DNA of 64,000 nucleotides from Lingula anatina (taxonomy: Eukaryota > Brachiopoda > Lingulata > Lingulida > Lingulidae). This document shows positions 1 to 11,446 of this stretch, piece after piece. Numbering within the stretch: the stretch's first letter is position 1; each line of letters opens with the position of its first letter. The DNA is taken from positions 248,001 through 312,000 of the forward strand of contig NW_019774547.1 in assembly GCF_001039355.2 (NCBI RefSeq), written 5' to 3'. The notes under the pieces were generated by a model. It was not told the origin of the DNA, did no database searches, and saw only the letters and a list, made by a program, of their open reading frames with translations. The position numbers and the translations under genes are program-made.

Positions 1-465
1 AGTAAACATTCCCTTTCTTTATCACAAAATTGAATTTTTTCATAAAAAACTTAACGGGCAGCACAATTTTTTATCTTATAGTGATTCCCCTTCTTTACAA
101 TATAACTTAGGAGGTACGGGGTACTAAAAGAAATCTGCAGGTCCTCCTAATATATGGTGCAAGTCTGTAAGTCAATGTTTTCTTATAATTCATTTATATG
201 TATTGTCTTTTCACATAAACCTTGCTGGTCAAGAGGACATGCATTATTCAAAATCTTGCCAGTCCTCTGGCTTTTCAGGTGGGTATAACCAATCAGACAG
301 GCAGTTTCCCTATGTCTGTAATATACTGTGCCTCACAAATATATACCAGTACTCTATCCCTGGTACTGCACCCTACATACTGGTAGTGTTCTAATGGAGT
401 ATACAGCAGGCAAACCTTCTTCACACAAGTAAACGTAGTGAAGCAGTCTGAGAGTGACATTTCAC
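1..465. other. ENOSF1 intron running off the left edge
   Basis: It begins with the minus-strand donor GTGAAATG just left of 466. No further ENOSF1 exon is recognisable before position 1. Confidence 0.6.
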
Positions 466-3399
466 CTTGGCAATGGTAGCATGTCCCAGAACATCATCAG
501 GACTGGTGGGCTCTTCTATCCACAAAGGCTTGAATTCTGTGAGTTGCTTCATCCAATCAATAGCCTCAGAGACATCCCAACGCTGGTTGGCATCTGTCAT
601 CTGACATCACAGAAAACAGTAAAATAAAAAGAAAACTGCACAGACCATGAAATGTTTTTCCTTAATTCAAACTTCACAAAACAACACTCTTTGTACCTGA
701 CAATATATAATTCCTCTTCCACAACAATATTATGTTTCATTGTACTAAGTACAATTACCGGTACATGTACATTGTACGACATATGAAATGTGTAAAATCA
801 GCCTGCATGTACACTGTATGTCAGTAAAAAAATTTCATATATACCAGGCCTTCAGACCCAGAGGACATAGTTCAACACATCATTTTATAGGAGGAAAATG
901 CAATAAAAGTAACAAACATTCTTAATATAAATATGAAAGTCAAGATATACATTAAGTCCACTGATTCAATGGTCTTGTTATATTTTTTCTTATTTTGTTG
1001 CACTGATATAAGTAAGCTGTCAATCTTATGATAAAGTCACTGTTTTGCAATTAAGTAGCATCTGTTATGGTCATTGTATGCCTGGTATTGTACTGTTTTC
1101 TTAAGCCTGTATATAAAGTACTCTCTTGTAGGACATGAATCTTGTTTTTGAGAATTGTAGTGGACTGGCAAGTTGATAAAATAGTTGTGACCAAGGAGAA
1201 CCTATAAAAATCCAGCAGAGTAGATGTATTGGAGAGAAAATGCATTTTTCAATAACATCTTTCTCCTCAAGATTTGGGAATCTGGACTATGATAGAAGAC
1301 AAAGACATAGTCTTCTCAAGAAATCAAGTAAGACTATCTAGACAATAGGAAACATATTATAATGACACTACCATTAAAAGTCATCTGCCTTGGGGTACTT
1401 ACGTGCAGGTAAATTTACATTGAGTACCAGTACTCACCTGTACCTGTATAGTGCATTTGACATGACAGAAACTGGCTACCTGGTCTGAACACCCTGGGAT
1501 AAAGGAACTAAGCAATGAAATAACTGAATTTAATATGGCGTCCATTAAATCTTTAAGATCAGCTAGTAAGAACAGACCTATGGAGAAACAAGAGAAGGGT
1601 GTAGAGAAGCGATACTCAAGTGACAATGCTAAAAATATACAGTTAATAAGAAGAGAACTTAAAGACGCGAAAAGTGAGTTAAAGAAATCAGTTAAAGAAG
1701 AGAAACTAGAAAAACTTGTTACTTTCATAGTCAAGAGCATTCTGAATGAGTATGATAAAGAAACAGACGATGCAGTCAGCACTGAAATGAAGAAAAGATG
1801 AAAGATCTAAAGGAGAAATATCAGCCAAAATTTGATCAACTAACACAGCATATTGAACGGCTAGAAACAGAAGTGCAAACAAAAAGTGAAGAAAACAGAA
1901 AACTTAATGACAAAATTAGAGAGCTGGAAGAGAGATTTGAATGGCACACAAAAAATAAAAACATCTTCATCAGAGACAGTGATACCCCTTCAAGCAAAAC
2001 TTTCATTTTAATGCCAAGATATTGGTAATTTAATTCTGAATCAAGACAAATCAATTTTTCACTATTTTATTACAGTAAGTATTGATCTGAAACATGATCC
2101 ATAATTATCTTCTTTTTTATATCACTTAGCATTTTTTATTTAATTTGACTACCTCTGATTTTGCTTCATTATTTCATAGCAATCAACAACATTACTAATG
2201 AGAAAAATCTAAACTGTAGTTTCATTTTGTGGATTTTACTCACAAGTAACTTGTCATATCCTATTTCTTCTCTCATCACAGCCAATCTCCTTCTGTCAGC
2301 CTCAATTCCAGTGCCAACTTTGGCCTTGAATCTACAGGAGAAAAATTATTCCACTTAAAATTAGTTGTGAGGAGACAGAATGATTGTTCACATATACATG
2401 TACATTTTTTCAAGATAATGTCTGTTGAGATATATCTTATAAAATAGTACAATGTAATGAATTTTCTTACCTGACAAATCCTTTTGCAAGGGCCTCTTTG
2501 CATTTCTACAAATAAAAAATTTTCTTCACATAAAATATTTTCTTCACATTTTATACAATATCAAAACTTACAATCAAAACAAACTCTGATTCATATAAAA
2601 TACTCCTGCTTTCATAATTGTGCAATATTGAAATGCAATACTAACATTTTATTCACAAACACTGATATCCATTTCTACCTGTCTAGTTTTTTGTTCATCA
2701 TAACCAGACCATCCAGCAGAGGTGATGTAAGCAGGGTATCCCTTAGATATCAGCTCTGCTTCTAAAACAACATCAAAAGAAAATAACCCTTTCTTTTTAG
2801 TCTCTCCTTCATTCAAATTACACTAAATATTATCATCAGAAATTCAAAAAGATGAGCAGGCTAATGAAGCAGAGGAAAAATTGGTCTAATTTAAGACAAA
2901 CTGACAGATCTTAAACAGTAAAAGATGTGTAGTTTATATATATACAGATATCTTCATAAGGGGGGTAGTAAACCTATAAAAATAAAGTGAGCTGATACAG
3001 ATAAATCTTAAACCTTAAAATCTTCAATTTCAACAAAAAATGTACACATGCAACACTACACGTAATTCTTCAACTCTTACATTACCTCTTTCTTTTTTGC
3101 CATCTTGGCCTTTCTTCAATATCTCTGCAAAGACATGACATTTTTAACACATACATCAAACAAAGGAAGACTGTTTTTAAAAAATACATATATGACAGTA
3201 TATGGCACTCTTAAAAATCTTTTAAAAACACAATTTTTTAAATTGCAATGTATGGGCAAGCAAAACAAAAATTATACCAAGGGCTTCCTCTCGGGTCAGC
3301 AAATCTGATCTGAAATTGCAATTCAGACATCATAAATATAGTGATAAACTCAAATATAACACAGCAGCTAATATAACAATAACATTTATAATAATAATA

Positions 3400-3438
<39 letters not shown>

Positions 3439-3549
3439 CTAACACATAAATGCAAAATATACCAGTACATCAGAATTTCTTTTCTGTCCAAGCTCTTGAA
3501 AATGATATAAAAGTAAAATAATAAAATAATAATAAAAGTAAAAAAACCC

Positions 3550-3607
<58 letters not shown>

Positions 3608-5038
3608 TAAGGCCACCAAGTTTGAGATGTGAATATAAATGGATTACAGACAGTTTATGAAAAAAATAATTAGAATTAAATTTTAAAGTTAAAACAACAA
3701 ACAGTTAAAGGGTAAAACATTTAAAAACCTCTTACTGCCCTTAAAAGTTAAAAACATCTAGTTACTTAGCACTCAGCAATAAAAAAAACACACATCCACA
3801 TCATTAAAGCATAGGCACATAATTACTTCTTAAGTTTAAGTTTAAAACATCCAGGAAGGAAAATATACTAAGAAAAAGAACTATACTGATTCACATTTAA
3901 AGACAAATGAGAAACACAACATACCATTTAGTTTTACATGATCTTTTCAACTCATGTACAACTTACATGTATCGAAAATCTATCACTGAAACTAATTCTT
4001 CAGGTGTCTGAAAAAAAGGAATAAAAAAAAATGGTCATAAAAATTATTATTCAATTAATTTTGAAATCATTTTCTTTGTGTATTTCATTTCTATTTTACT
4101 AAGTGTTAGTTTTTATGAGAATATCCAAATCTTAATGTCAAAATGACCATACTGTTTCAATTTCATAAACCAACAAACAAGATATGTTCTATGAAATCTA
4201 TCTACATACCATGTCTGCTAATAACTTCCATAAGGGCTGCAAAGAAAAAAATTAACTTAGATCAAGTTTCTAATAGTGTATACCAGTTTTCTCAAAAAAT
4301 GTTGAATACACCCAAAGATTTTTATTCAATTTTTTTATTATACCTGGCTTTACTTTAGATTTATCACTTCATAAAATAAGTCCTAGAATATTTTGAATGT
4401 AACACTGTTGGTGATATTGCAAACTTAAAGTGATGCAAGCCAGGATTTTAAACACATTCTACGCAAGGATTGCTTTTTGGTGAACTTTCATGAGGACAAT
4501 TGAAAGGTTTTAAAAGGTTGGTAAGTCTGGGGGGATGCAGTTTAGCCCAGGAAGAATCGTTGAATAGTTTTGGCAGAAATATCCTGGCATGGAAGTCTTT
4601 AAAATTTCAATGTTAATCATACATACTGCTGCTAGAAAAGTTAAGCTTTGACTGAACAGTTTGGTTTGTCCATCACATTGTAACTTTAAGGGTAGCATTT
4701 GCTTATCTTTCTTCCACCTAAGCCCACAGATCCCACACAGCATTGTAACTTATGGGGTGACATGCTTACCTTTCCTTCTATCTTAGCCCACAGATCCCAC
4801 ACAGCATTGTAACTTATGGGGTAACATGCTTACCTTTCTTTCTACCTTAGCCCACAGATCCCACACAGCATTGACAATGGCACATGTTGCAAGATGAACC
4901 ACACCTTTCTCTGGTCCCAGCTGAAATATAGTGGTATAATGGCATAATGCATTTTGACTTTATATGGATATTTGCAACAGCCTTGATGTTTTGTTAACAT
5001 AATATGTTGTTGTATATGAGTATCACCCCCTATCCGAC

Positions 5039-5087
<49 letters not shown>

Positions 5088-6395
5088 TTCTGTACATGGG
5101 ACATGTCAACTGTTATAAATGCTTTTATACTACACTTGTACCAGTGCAGGCGCCTTTTGAATATGGCTTGGGGGACACATTTTGATTGTACTAAGAATGA
5201 CCATCATATTACCCATCTTAGCTGTGAGTCATTGGCCAGGGCTCTCCAGAACCCAGCAAAGTCTGCAGTGATCTCCTGCAGGTGCTTGCCTACCACAAAT
5301 TCACCAAGAGCAAGAGCAGCTTCACAGACTGTAATTTCAAGATAATTAAATAAATCAGAACAGACATATGCTTTTACATTATTCTTTTACACACTAAGTA
5401 TAACTGTATTCTGAATAACCATGCAGCCTTAAGTGAATGGATACAGGTAAATAAATATGTTACCTGGACAATACAAAAGGGATATTATACAAAATAAGCC
5501 AATAAAATATATGTAATATTATTCAAATATTTAATTTTTCTTTTCAGCCATTTTTGTGCCACATCTAGTTCTCATCTCACCAATTTCTGTTCCCCTTCCA
5601 ATGGTGAAGGTGTGACCAAAGCCTTTGGCCTCTGTACTTGTGGTGAGGGTGATATAGGCACAGGAATAATCAGGATCAGTATGCTGTAAGAAAATATATA
5701 CATTGTAACATAAAAAGAACAATGAGCATTTTTCATATACATTGAATAATAAAAAGCTACATTTGTTTCAAGTACACTTACAGTAAATTTGGAACATAAA
5801 AATACCTGTATTTGTCGTCAACATGGTTTTAATGATATACATGTACATGTACTATATGTAGTACTGGGTACATGTATGATCCCATCTAGTACAAGCAGAT
5901 GCTGTCATAAAAACTAGCAGTTCTACTAATTATTTTACAATTATGCTATGAGCATATGTAAAGTTTTGATTGAAGGAGTAACTCATTTTTAACAAAAAAT
6001 CTGAACTTTATGATTGAACAAATACAATGTAAATGTAGATGTTTTCCCCCACCCACCAAAATCTTCCAACCAACCAACATACACAGATATAAAGTCTATT
6101 ATAATGGCTCATTTATGAGAAAATTTTCAATTTTTAACCCCCCCCCCCCCCCAACACACAAACACACACACAAACCCCTCCCCGCGCAGCAGACGCAAGG
6201 ATGCATTTCTTGCAAGCTTTACAGCTCACAACCACCACCACCACCAGCAAGCAAGGTGCTTCTTGATTTATAAGCCTAGGTAAGAAAGTGCCAACATGAT
6301 ATAAATGTTCTCACGATAGCATCAGAACCATCTCCCTCGAGGGACGTTGGAAAGCGTATGTCACGCGCAGTGATGCCTGTTATCTTCACAGCCAT
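466..6395 (-). CDS. ENOSF1: ENOSF1-like enolase-superfamily protein, L-fuconate dehydratase family (5' part, 12 exons; gene leaves window on the left)
   Basis: Coding exons in transcript order are 6315-6395, 5581-5683, 5213-5328, 4834-4920, 4210-4236, 3967-4007, 3278-3309, 3086-3124, 2679-2761, 2471-2505, 2244-2331 and 466-600. All have GT..AG junctions and the phases join into 289 open codons. The protein begins [19 protein letters not shown] and contains [44 protein letters not shown] and DANQRWD, which I recognise from vertebrate ENOSF1. The enolase-superfamily KxK (FKAKVG, about residues 217-219), the metal aspartate in TDANQRWD (about 247) and the metal glutamate in WIEEP (about 273-274) are present. 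The C-terminal barrel with its catalytic His would lie left of position 1. The family dehydrates L-fuconate; human ENOSF1 is described as mitochondrial. Exons of 27, 41, 32, 39 and 35 bp are unusually short. The start is the ATG at 6395, with no in-frame upstream exon seen. Confidence 0.93.
601..2243. other. ENOSF1 intron between exons 2244-2331 and 466-600
   Basis: AT-rich intronic sequence. Apart from the coiled-coil ORF at 1535-2028 I see no gene or clear repeat. Confidence 0.6.
1535..2028 (+). pseudogene. Frameshifted lysine/glutamate-rich coiled-coil ORF inside an ENOSF1 intron, possible retroelement ORF1 remnant
   Basis: Two overlapping open frames (1535-1801 and 1798-2028) join through an ATGA overlap into one apparent coiled-coil protein of about 160 residues, opposite in strand to the host gene. 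The first part is rich in K and E ([20 protein letters not shown]). The second has heptad-like [12 protein letters not shown] and [16 protein letters not shown] coiled coil ending in this kind of E/L-rich segment resembles the N-terminal half of LINE ORF1 proteins, but no RNA-binding domain or reverse transcriptase follows. I do not recognise the family. It could be a decayed mobile-element gene, a retrocopy fragment, or an intron-nested gene with one frameshift. Confidence 0.35.
3387..3607. repeat. Inverted pair of trinucleotide arrays (ATT)n and (TAA)n
   Basis: An (ATT)n tract at about 3400-3435, preceded by a short (ATA)n tract at 3387-3400, is followed about 120 bp on by a long (TAA)n tract at 3553-3607. 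Both lie in the ENOSF1 intron between exons 3967-4007 and 3278-3309. Read on either strand, the two main arrays are complementary and could pair. Confidence 0.85.
4687..4875 (-). repeat. 64-bp tandem repeat (3 copies) of the 3' end of ENOSF1 exon 4 plus its splice donor
   Basis: Three consecutive units with a 64-bp period (about 4687-4750, 4751-4814 and 4815-4875) each carry the sequence for AVWDLWAK. The two right-hand units also carry an intact donor, minus-strand AAAG|GTAAGCATG, at 4833/4834 and 4769/4770. The leftmost copy has ATAAGC instead and is degenerate. The right-hand unit is the real exon end and reads WAKVERK. The middle copy reads WAKIEGK, closer to the EGK expected in the family. 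Because 64 is not a multiple of 3, using the middle donor would bring in a stop codon. Confidence 0.85.
5042..5083. repeat. (CA)n microsatellite
   Basis: About 21 uninterrupted CA units in the ENOSF1 intron between exons 5213-5328 and 4834-4920. Confidence 0.95.
6138..6152. repeat. Poly-C tract
   Basis: A run of 15 C followed by a short imperfect (CA)n stretch in the first ENOSF1 intron. Confidence 0.9.
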
Positions 6396-6831
6396 GTTCA
6401 AAAATAGCAGACAACAGCAGCCTGAAGTTGACGCTATATTGCGAAATTCAATTTACATGATACAAGCATCAGCGAGCAGCAAACAATAGCTGTCATGATT
6501 TGTGTGAGCAAACTGTGCAATAAAATGTCGTTATATATTAATTTACACAATAGGACCATATTTAGTCTCTGTCTTCTTTTATTTGTCTGGATATAGAATG
6601 TCGTAATCGTGTCACGAGACAGTGTTAACTTCCACATGATCAGGTGGGAGATTCAGAATATAGGGTCATTTTGTACTATCTAGGTCGCTCTTTGTATCAG
6701 TAAGGGGTAAACATTGCTCTGTGAACTCAAACTTTAAGTTGGTCAAGTGGTGATGTATACATCTAGTACAGGCTGCTCTTAAGACAGCAACTTCTTTTGA
6801 CAGACATTGATTCCTGCAAAATATAACCGGC
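6396..6831. promoter_or_regulatory. Shared intergenic region between divergent ENOSF1 and MFSD2-like genes
   Basis: Only 436 bp separate the ENOSF1 start codon (6395, minus) from the transporter start codon (6832, plus). Both promoters and both 5' UTRs must fit here unless untranslated first exons lie elsewhere. I see no obvious TATA box or named motif, so the promoter role follows from gene layout. Confidence 0.5.
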
Positions 6832-9800
6832 ATGGCAGATGCTCACAGTGATTTACGCGAAACGGTAAGAATTTATACGTATTGAAAATTTCACGTAATT
6901 TCTTATAACCGTTGCATATTATTATTAAACAATGATAAGAAGAAAAGAACGAGGTTATGTACATGTTAATATCGGCAATGAACGCATGATTCGATCTGTT
7001 TACCTGTGATTTTCATTTTCTTTTCACAAAAAACACCTAGAATATTTGAAAAAAAAAAAAGAGCTAGACACAGAAAATTTAAATTATCTGGCGTGGTGAG
7101 GTCAACACTGTGTCATTGTCAGTGATTCTTTGAGTGAATATCTGTAATTTACACTTCCTGATTATTAGACGTTTCTAAATAATAAAACTGAGACAAGTTC
7201 TCGAAACATTTTTAAAATGTTTTTTTAAGATAAACACTAAGTTTAACATCATTACTCAATGATTCTGTTTTTGGTGTGTATTTTCAGTTTTTGCAGTATT
7301 TCAAATACACATTTTTACCCTTTTCCATTTTTTAAACCCTTAAATGTAAAAAGATCTGTTTTTTTTTTCACTTAGATTTAAAGAAAATATTTTCCAGGGG
7401 AAAGTCCCTCTCACAGAAATCCACAATTGGCCCCATAGACTTAAGTGGCATGTGAAGTTATTCTTTGCTTTGGGTGGAATTCCTTACCAGATGACTGGCA
7501 CTGCCATTGCATTCTTCTTCTCTGTCTTCCTGCTAGAAGTTGCACAAGTGAGTTGTATTTTGTTTGACTGTGAAATTGCCCTTATAAATGTTGACAGATG
7601 AATTTGCATTTTCATTCATTGGTATTCAAACATTTCTTCTACTTGTACAGGGGCGAATCCAGAGATTTTTTCTGACAGTCTTCCAAATTATCTTTGTTGA
7701 TCCAGCCTCCATTTTTGACCGTCTTCCGACAGAAAAAATTAGATACCCATCAATGAAAAATTGAAAATCTGACCGTCTTCCGGAAGACCCAGAAGACGGC
7801 CTGAATCTGCCCCTGTTGTAAGCATCAGCAAATAGGAATAATATCGAAAAAAAAGTTGGAGATAAAATTTCTAACACCAGTTGAATTCCAATAAAGACAT
7901 TACCATTGTTGTTTCCTGTATTTCTCCAGCTAGAGGCGTACGATGTCTCTGTGGTAGTGTTTGTTGGAAAAGGATGGGATGCCATTACTGATCCAGTTAT
8001 AGGATATTTTGTTAATAAAACAAGAACAAGGTTTGGCAAGCTCAAACCCTGGTAAGTCTTTAAAGTGATTCAATTTTTGATGATGTGCCAATATGGATCA
8101 GTCATTCATTGCTATATAAACTAGCATAAAGACCTTTCAAAGTCTTGTCTTTTTATTTTGATATCTGCTTATGTTATAAAGTCCAAACACTGATGTCATT
8201 GTAATATTCAAAGTGCATTGTACAGTACAAGTTACTAAAGATAATTTGATTTTGCAGTTATTATCATCTTATCAAAAACTGGTTTATATCACTTTGAATT
8301 ATATTATGTTATTTATGTAATAGAAATATTTGTCCTAGAAAATAATTAAATTTAACAAGAAATTTTAATTTAAAAAAATGTAATTATGTCATTTGAGAAA
8401 TATTGTGAATAGAAGACTGAAAAGAGAAGTTGATGTAGAAACATCAATTACACAATGGTAAATGTTAGTCTTGCAGTTCTTAAGATGTTATTTATTGTTT
8501 CTTTTCTATTTATAACAGGATATTTACTTCAACTCCATTTGCCTGTGTAGCCTATTTTTTCCTCTGGTATGTCCCAGATGTCTCCCGTGGGGCTAAAATA
8601 GGATACTACCTGGCTCTCTATTGTCTGTTCCAAACATTATTGACAGTAAGTTTTTTAATTTCTCCATAATTAAACTATTTTTCTTCTTTACACTTTTGAA
8701 ATATTCCTAAATTTTGTTTTCAGTTAAAATAATGTCAGTATCATAGTTATTGCTTTTTCCAAACCTTTAGGAATTGGTTTAATTATTACTGTATTATTTT
8801 TTGAAGATTTTGGATAACATATTTTGCCTGACAGTTATGGTATTTGGCATGTTGGAATTTTGGGCTTGTGCATGACATAAAATATGTTACAGTGTCTTCA
8901 TGTGCCATACAGTTCACTTACCATGTACCTGACAGATGATCAAAAAGAAAGAGATTCTGCCACTTCTTTTCGTAAGTTTGTGTGATGGCTTCTCTAAATA
9001 ACACTGTTTTATTCAATTCTTCTATTTCTATTCCTCACAATACCAAAGGCAGGGGCGGATCCAGAGATATTTTCTGACAGTTTTCCAAATTATCTTTGTT
9101 GCTCCATCCTCCATTTTTGACCGCCTCCCGACAGAAAAAATTAGATACCCGTCAATGTAAACTTTAAAATCTGTCCGTCTTTTGGAAGACCCTGAAGACG
9201 GCCTCAATCCGCCCCTGAAAGGTTTGCTTATAGTGTCATGTAACCTTTATGGATTCCATTTAATTTTAAAGGCTGTACTTTATTTTTATATTGCTGTTAT
9301 TATTTTTGTTGTTGCTCTTCGTTTATTATTATTTATTTTTTCATTTATTTATTTATTTATTTATTTGTATTTTATTTATTTATATTTATTTTTTTGTAAT
9401 GAAAATGGTACAGAAGTGAAAATTGTTTTTATAACTAAGCACATCATTTGCCTTTACTGTAATGAATAAGTATAAGAGATGTTTACTTGTTTTCTAGGCA
9501 TGTTGTTTGAGATAGTTGGGGTTGTATTGGCTGTGGGGGTGCAGGCACCACTCATTAACATCTACAGGGAAAGTTCTTGTGGAGAGGGACAAAACAAACC
9601 CTCTAAAGAGAATATTGAGAATCAGGTGATTATAGGCAGATATATATATGTATATCTGTATTGTGTGGATGTTACCTGTACTTTATTTGGAAAGTTTTAA
9701 ATTTTGAGTGCTCATATTAACTTTCTTCAAACTTAATTGTGTGAGTTATTAAAGTAATATATCAGATGGGAAAGTACAAATAAAATGAAACAGAATGTCT

Positions 9801-11401
9801 TCAAATGTACTGTGCAGATCCTGCATTATAATAGAGACTTTTCAATATTCTTTTAATTGTCTCATTGGATGTAAATGTTTCTGAATTTTTTTTTAAAACT
9901 TAGGAAAAGTTTGAAAACCTTGCATGTAGCTTGAAATTAGCCTAGGTTTGAGAGTTTTTAATGACTGCTTTATTTACAGAAATTTATTTACTTGCTCTCC
10001 ACTGGTATTCTGGCTGGGATTTACTTACTGTGTGTGCTTTTTACGGTGTGTGGAGTTCATGAAAATAGAGGTTTGTGAGCTAGTTGCTTTGTCAGTGATT
10101 CTTTTGCTTGTACAACCACAAAATTAGAGACTAGAAACTAAGATAAATTATGGAGTCCTATATGTAATGTGATGGAAGTAAAATATTACAAAGTTTTGGC
10201 TGAAAAAAAATGATTATATGGGTCTGAGAAATATGAGATATCATCAAAGAACAATACTATTTATTTTATATTTGCACTTTTTTCCCACAAACTATTTTTA
10301 ATGAAATATGGCATGTCAATAAAAAGAAATCCTATAGGGTAAAAATAAATTGGCATACATAGGCAATATAACTGCATGATTGTACATATTGGACCATCAG
10401 ATTACTCATTGAGTATCACTGACTTTGTAATGTTATTCTATATAGATCGATCGAACTCTGTTTCCAAGATACTGATATACTCACCAACTTTTCTGTAATC
10501 TACTCGGCGCCAAGAGGAGGCATGTTAATCTGTTAATCTGATTGCGTTCAGCTAGAATCCCAACAGAGTTGGATTGATCGACGTAGAACGATTGTTTCAT
10601 TGGGAATGGGCCCTTAGGTACCTGGTACAGTGTCTGCATAATTCCATTATATTTCTATCTTCTCCTGTTTTATCACTTTTCTGAAAACCCATACTTCAAA
10701 GGGATGCATATCATGCATACTAGAGTGTACATGCAGTGCTATTGAGCTTGAATTTCTGTTTTTTTTTAATATTGAACACAATGCAACTCATTGTAAAGTA
10801 TAATGTTTCAGATTATCAACATGATGACCATGAATCTTTCTGTGTAAGCTACAAAGTGGTATTCACCCATGGCCCTTACGTAAAGCTGACACTTGCCTTC
10901 ATGTTTGTGTCATTAGCTATACAGGTAAGACCCTGGTACACAAACCATATAAATTCTGACTGGTTTTCAACAAAGACATATTGTCCATTGTGAAGATTTG
11001 TAATCAGTTTTCAACAAAGACGTTGTCCTTAGTAAAGAATTCTAACCCTTTTCAGCTTGAATTATGTTATGTACACTTTAGCATTGGAAATCAAAATAAG
11101 TAAAAATAACATCAACACCAACAGGACTAAGTATTATAAGATATACAGATATACTGTACCAATTATGAATTATGTTGAGTAAAAAAAAAACAAATTGTAC
11201 TTTAGTAATGATCAGCTTATGAACTTTGTGGTTAGACAATGATTAAAAATGAAATTTTATAATAATTTCAGAAATTTTATGAAAATTTCAGATTGTGCAA
11301 GGAAACCTCACCTTGTTCTTGACACATAGTTTGAATGTGGGGGATTCTTTTGATACTATGATACTGCTGTTACTGGTAAGGGGAGGCAGATATAAAATTA
11401 T

Positions 11402-11446
<45 letters not shown>

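Noticed and set aside
4769-4833. Taking the middle repeat (WAKIEGK) as the real end of ENOSF1 exon 4
   Set aside because: Reading from the upstream acceptor into the middle unit meets an in-frame stop. Only the first donor (4833/4834) keeps the frame.
5004-5345. A 113-codon plus-strand frame over a (CA)n tract
   Set aside because: It is antisense to an ENOSF1 exon and its poly-(Thr-His) comes from the microsatellite.
9182-9469. A 95-codon frame in an MFSD2-like intron ending in Leu/Phe/Tyr-rich sequence, which looks membrane-like
   Set aside because: It starts inside MITE copy B and runs through a TTTA-rich low-complexity tract, so the hydrophobic residues come from base composition.
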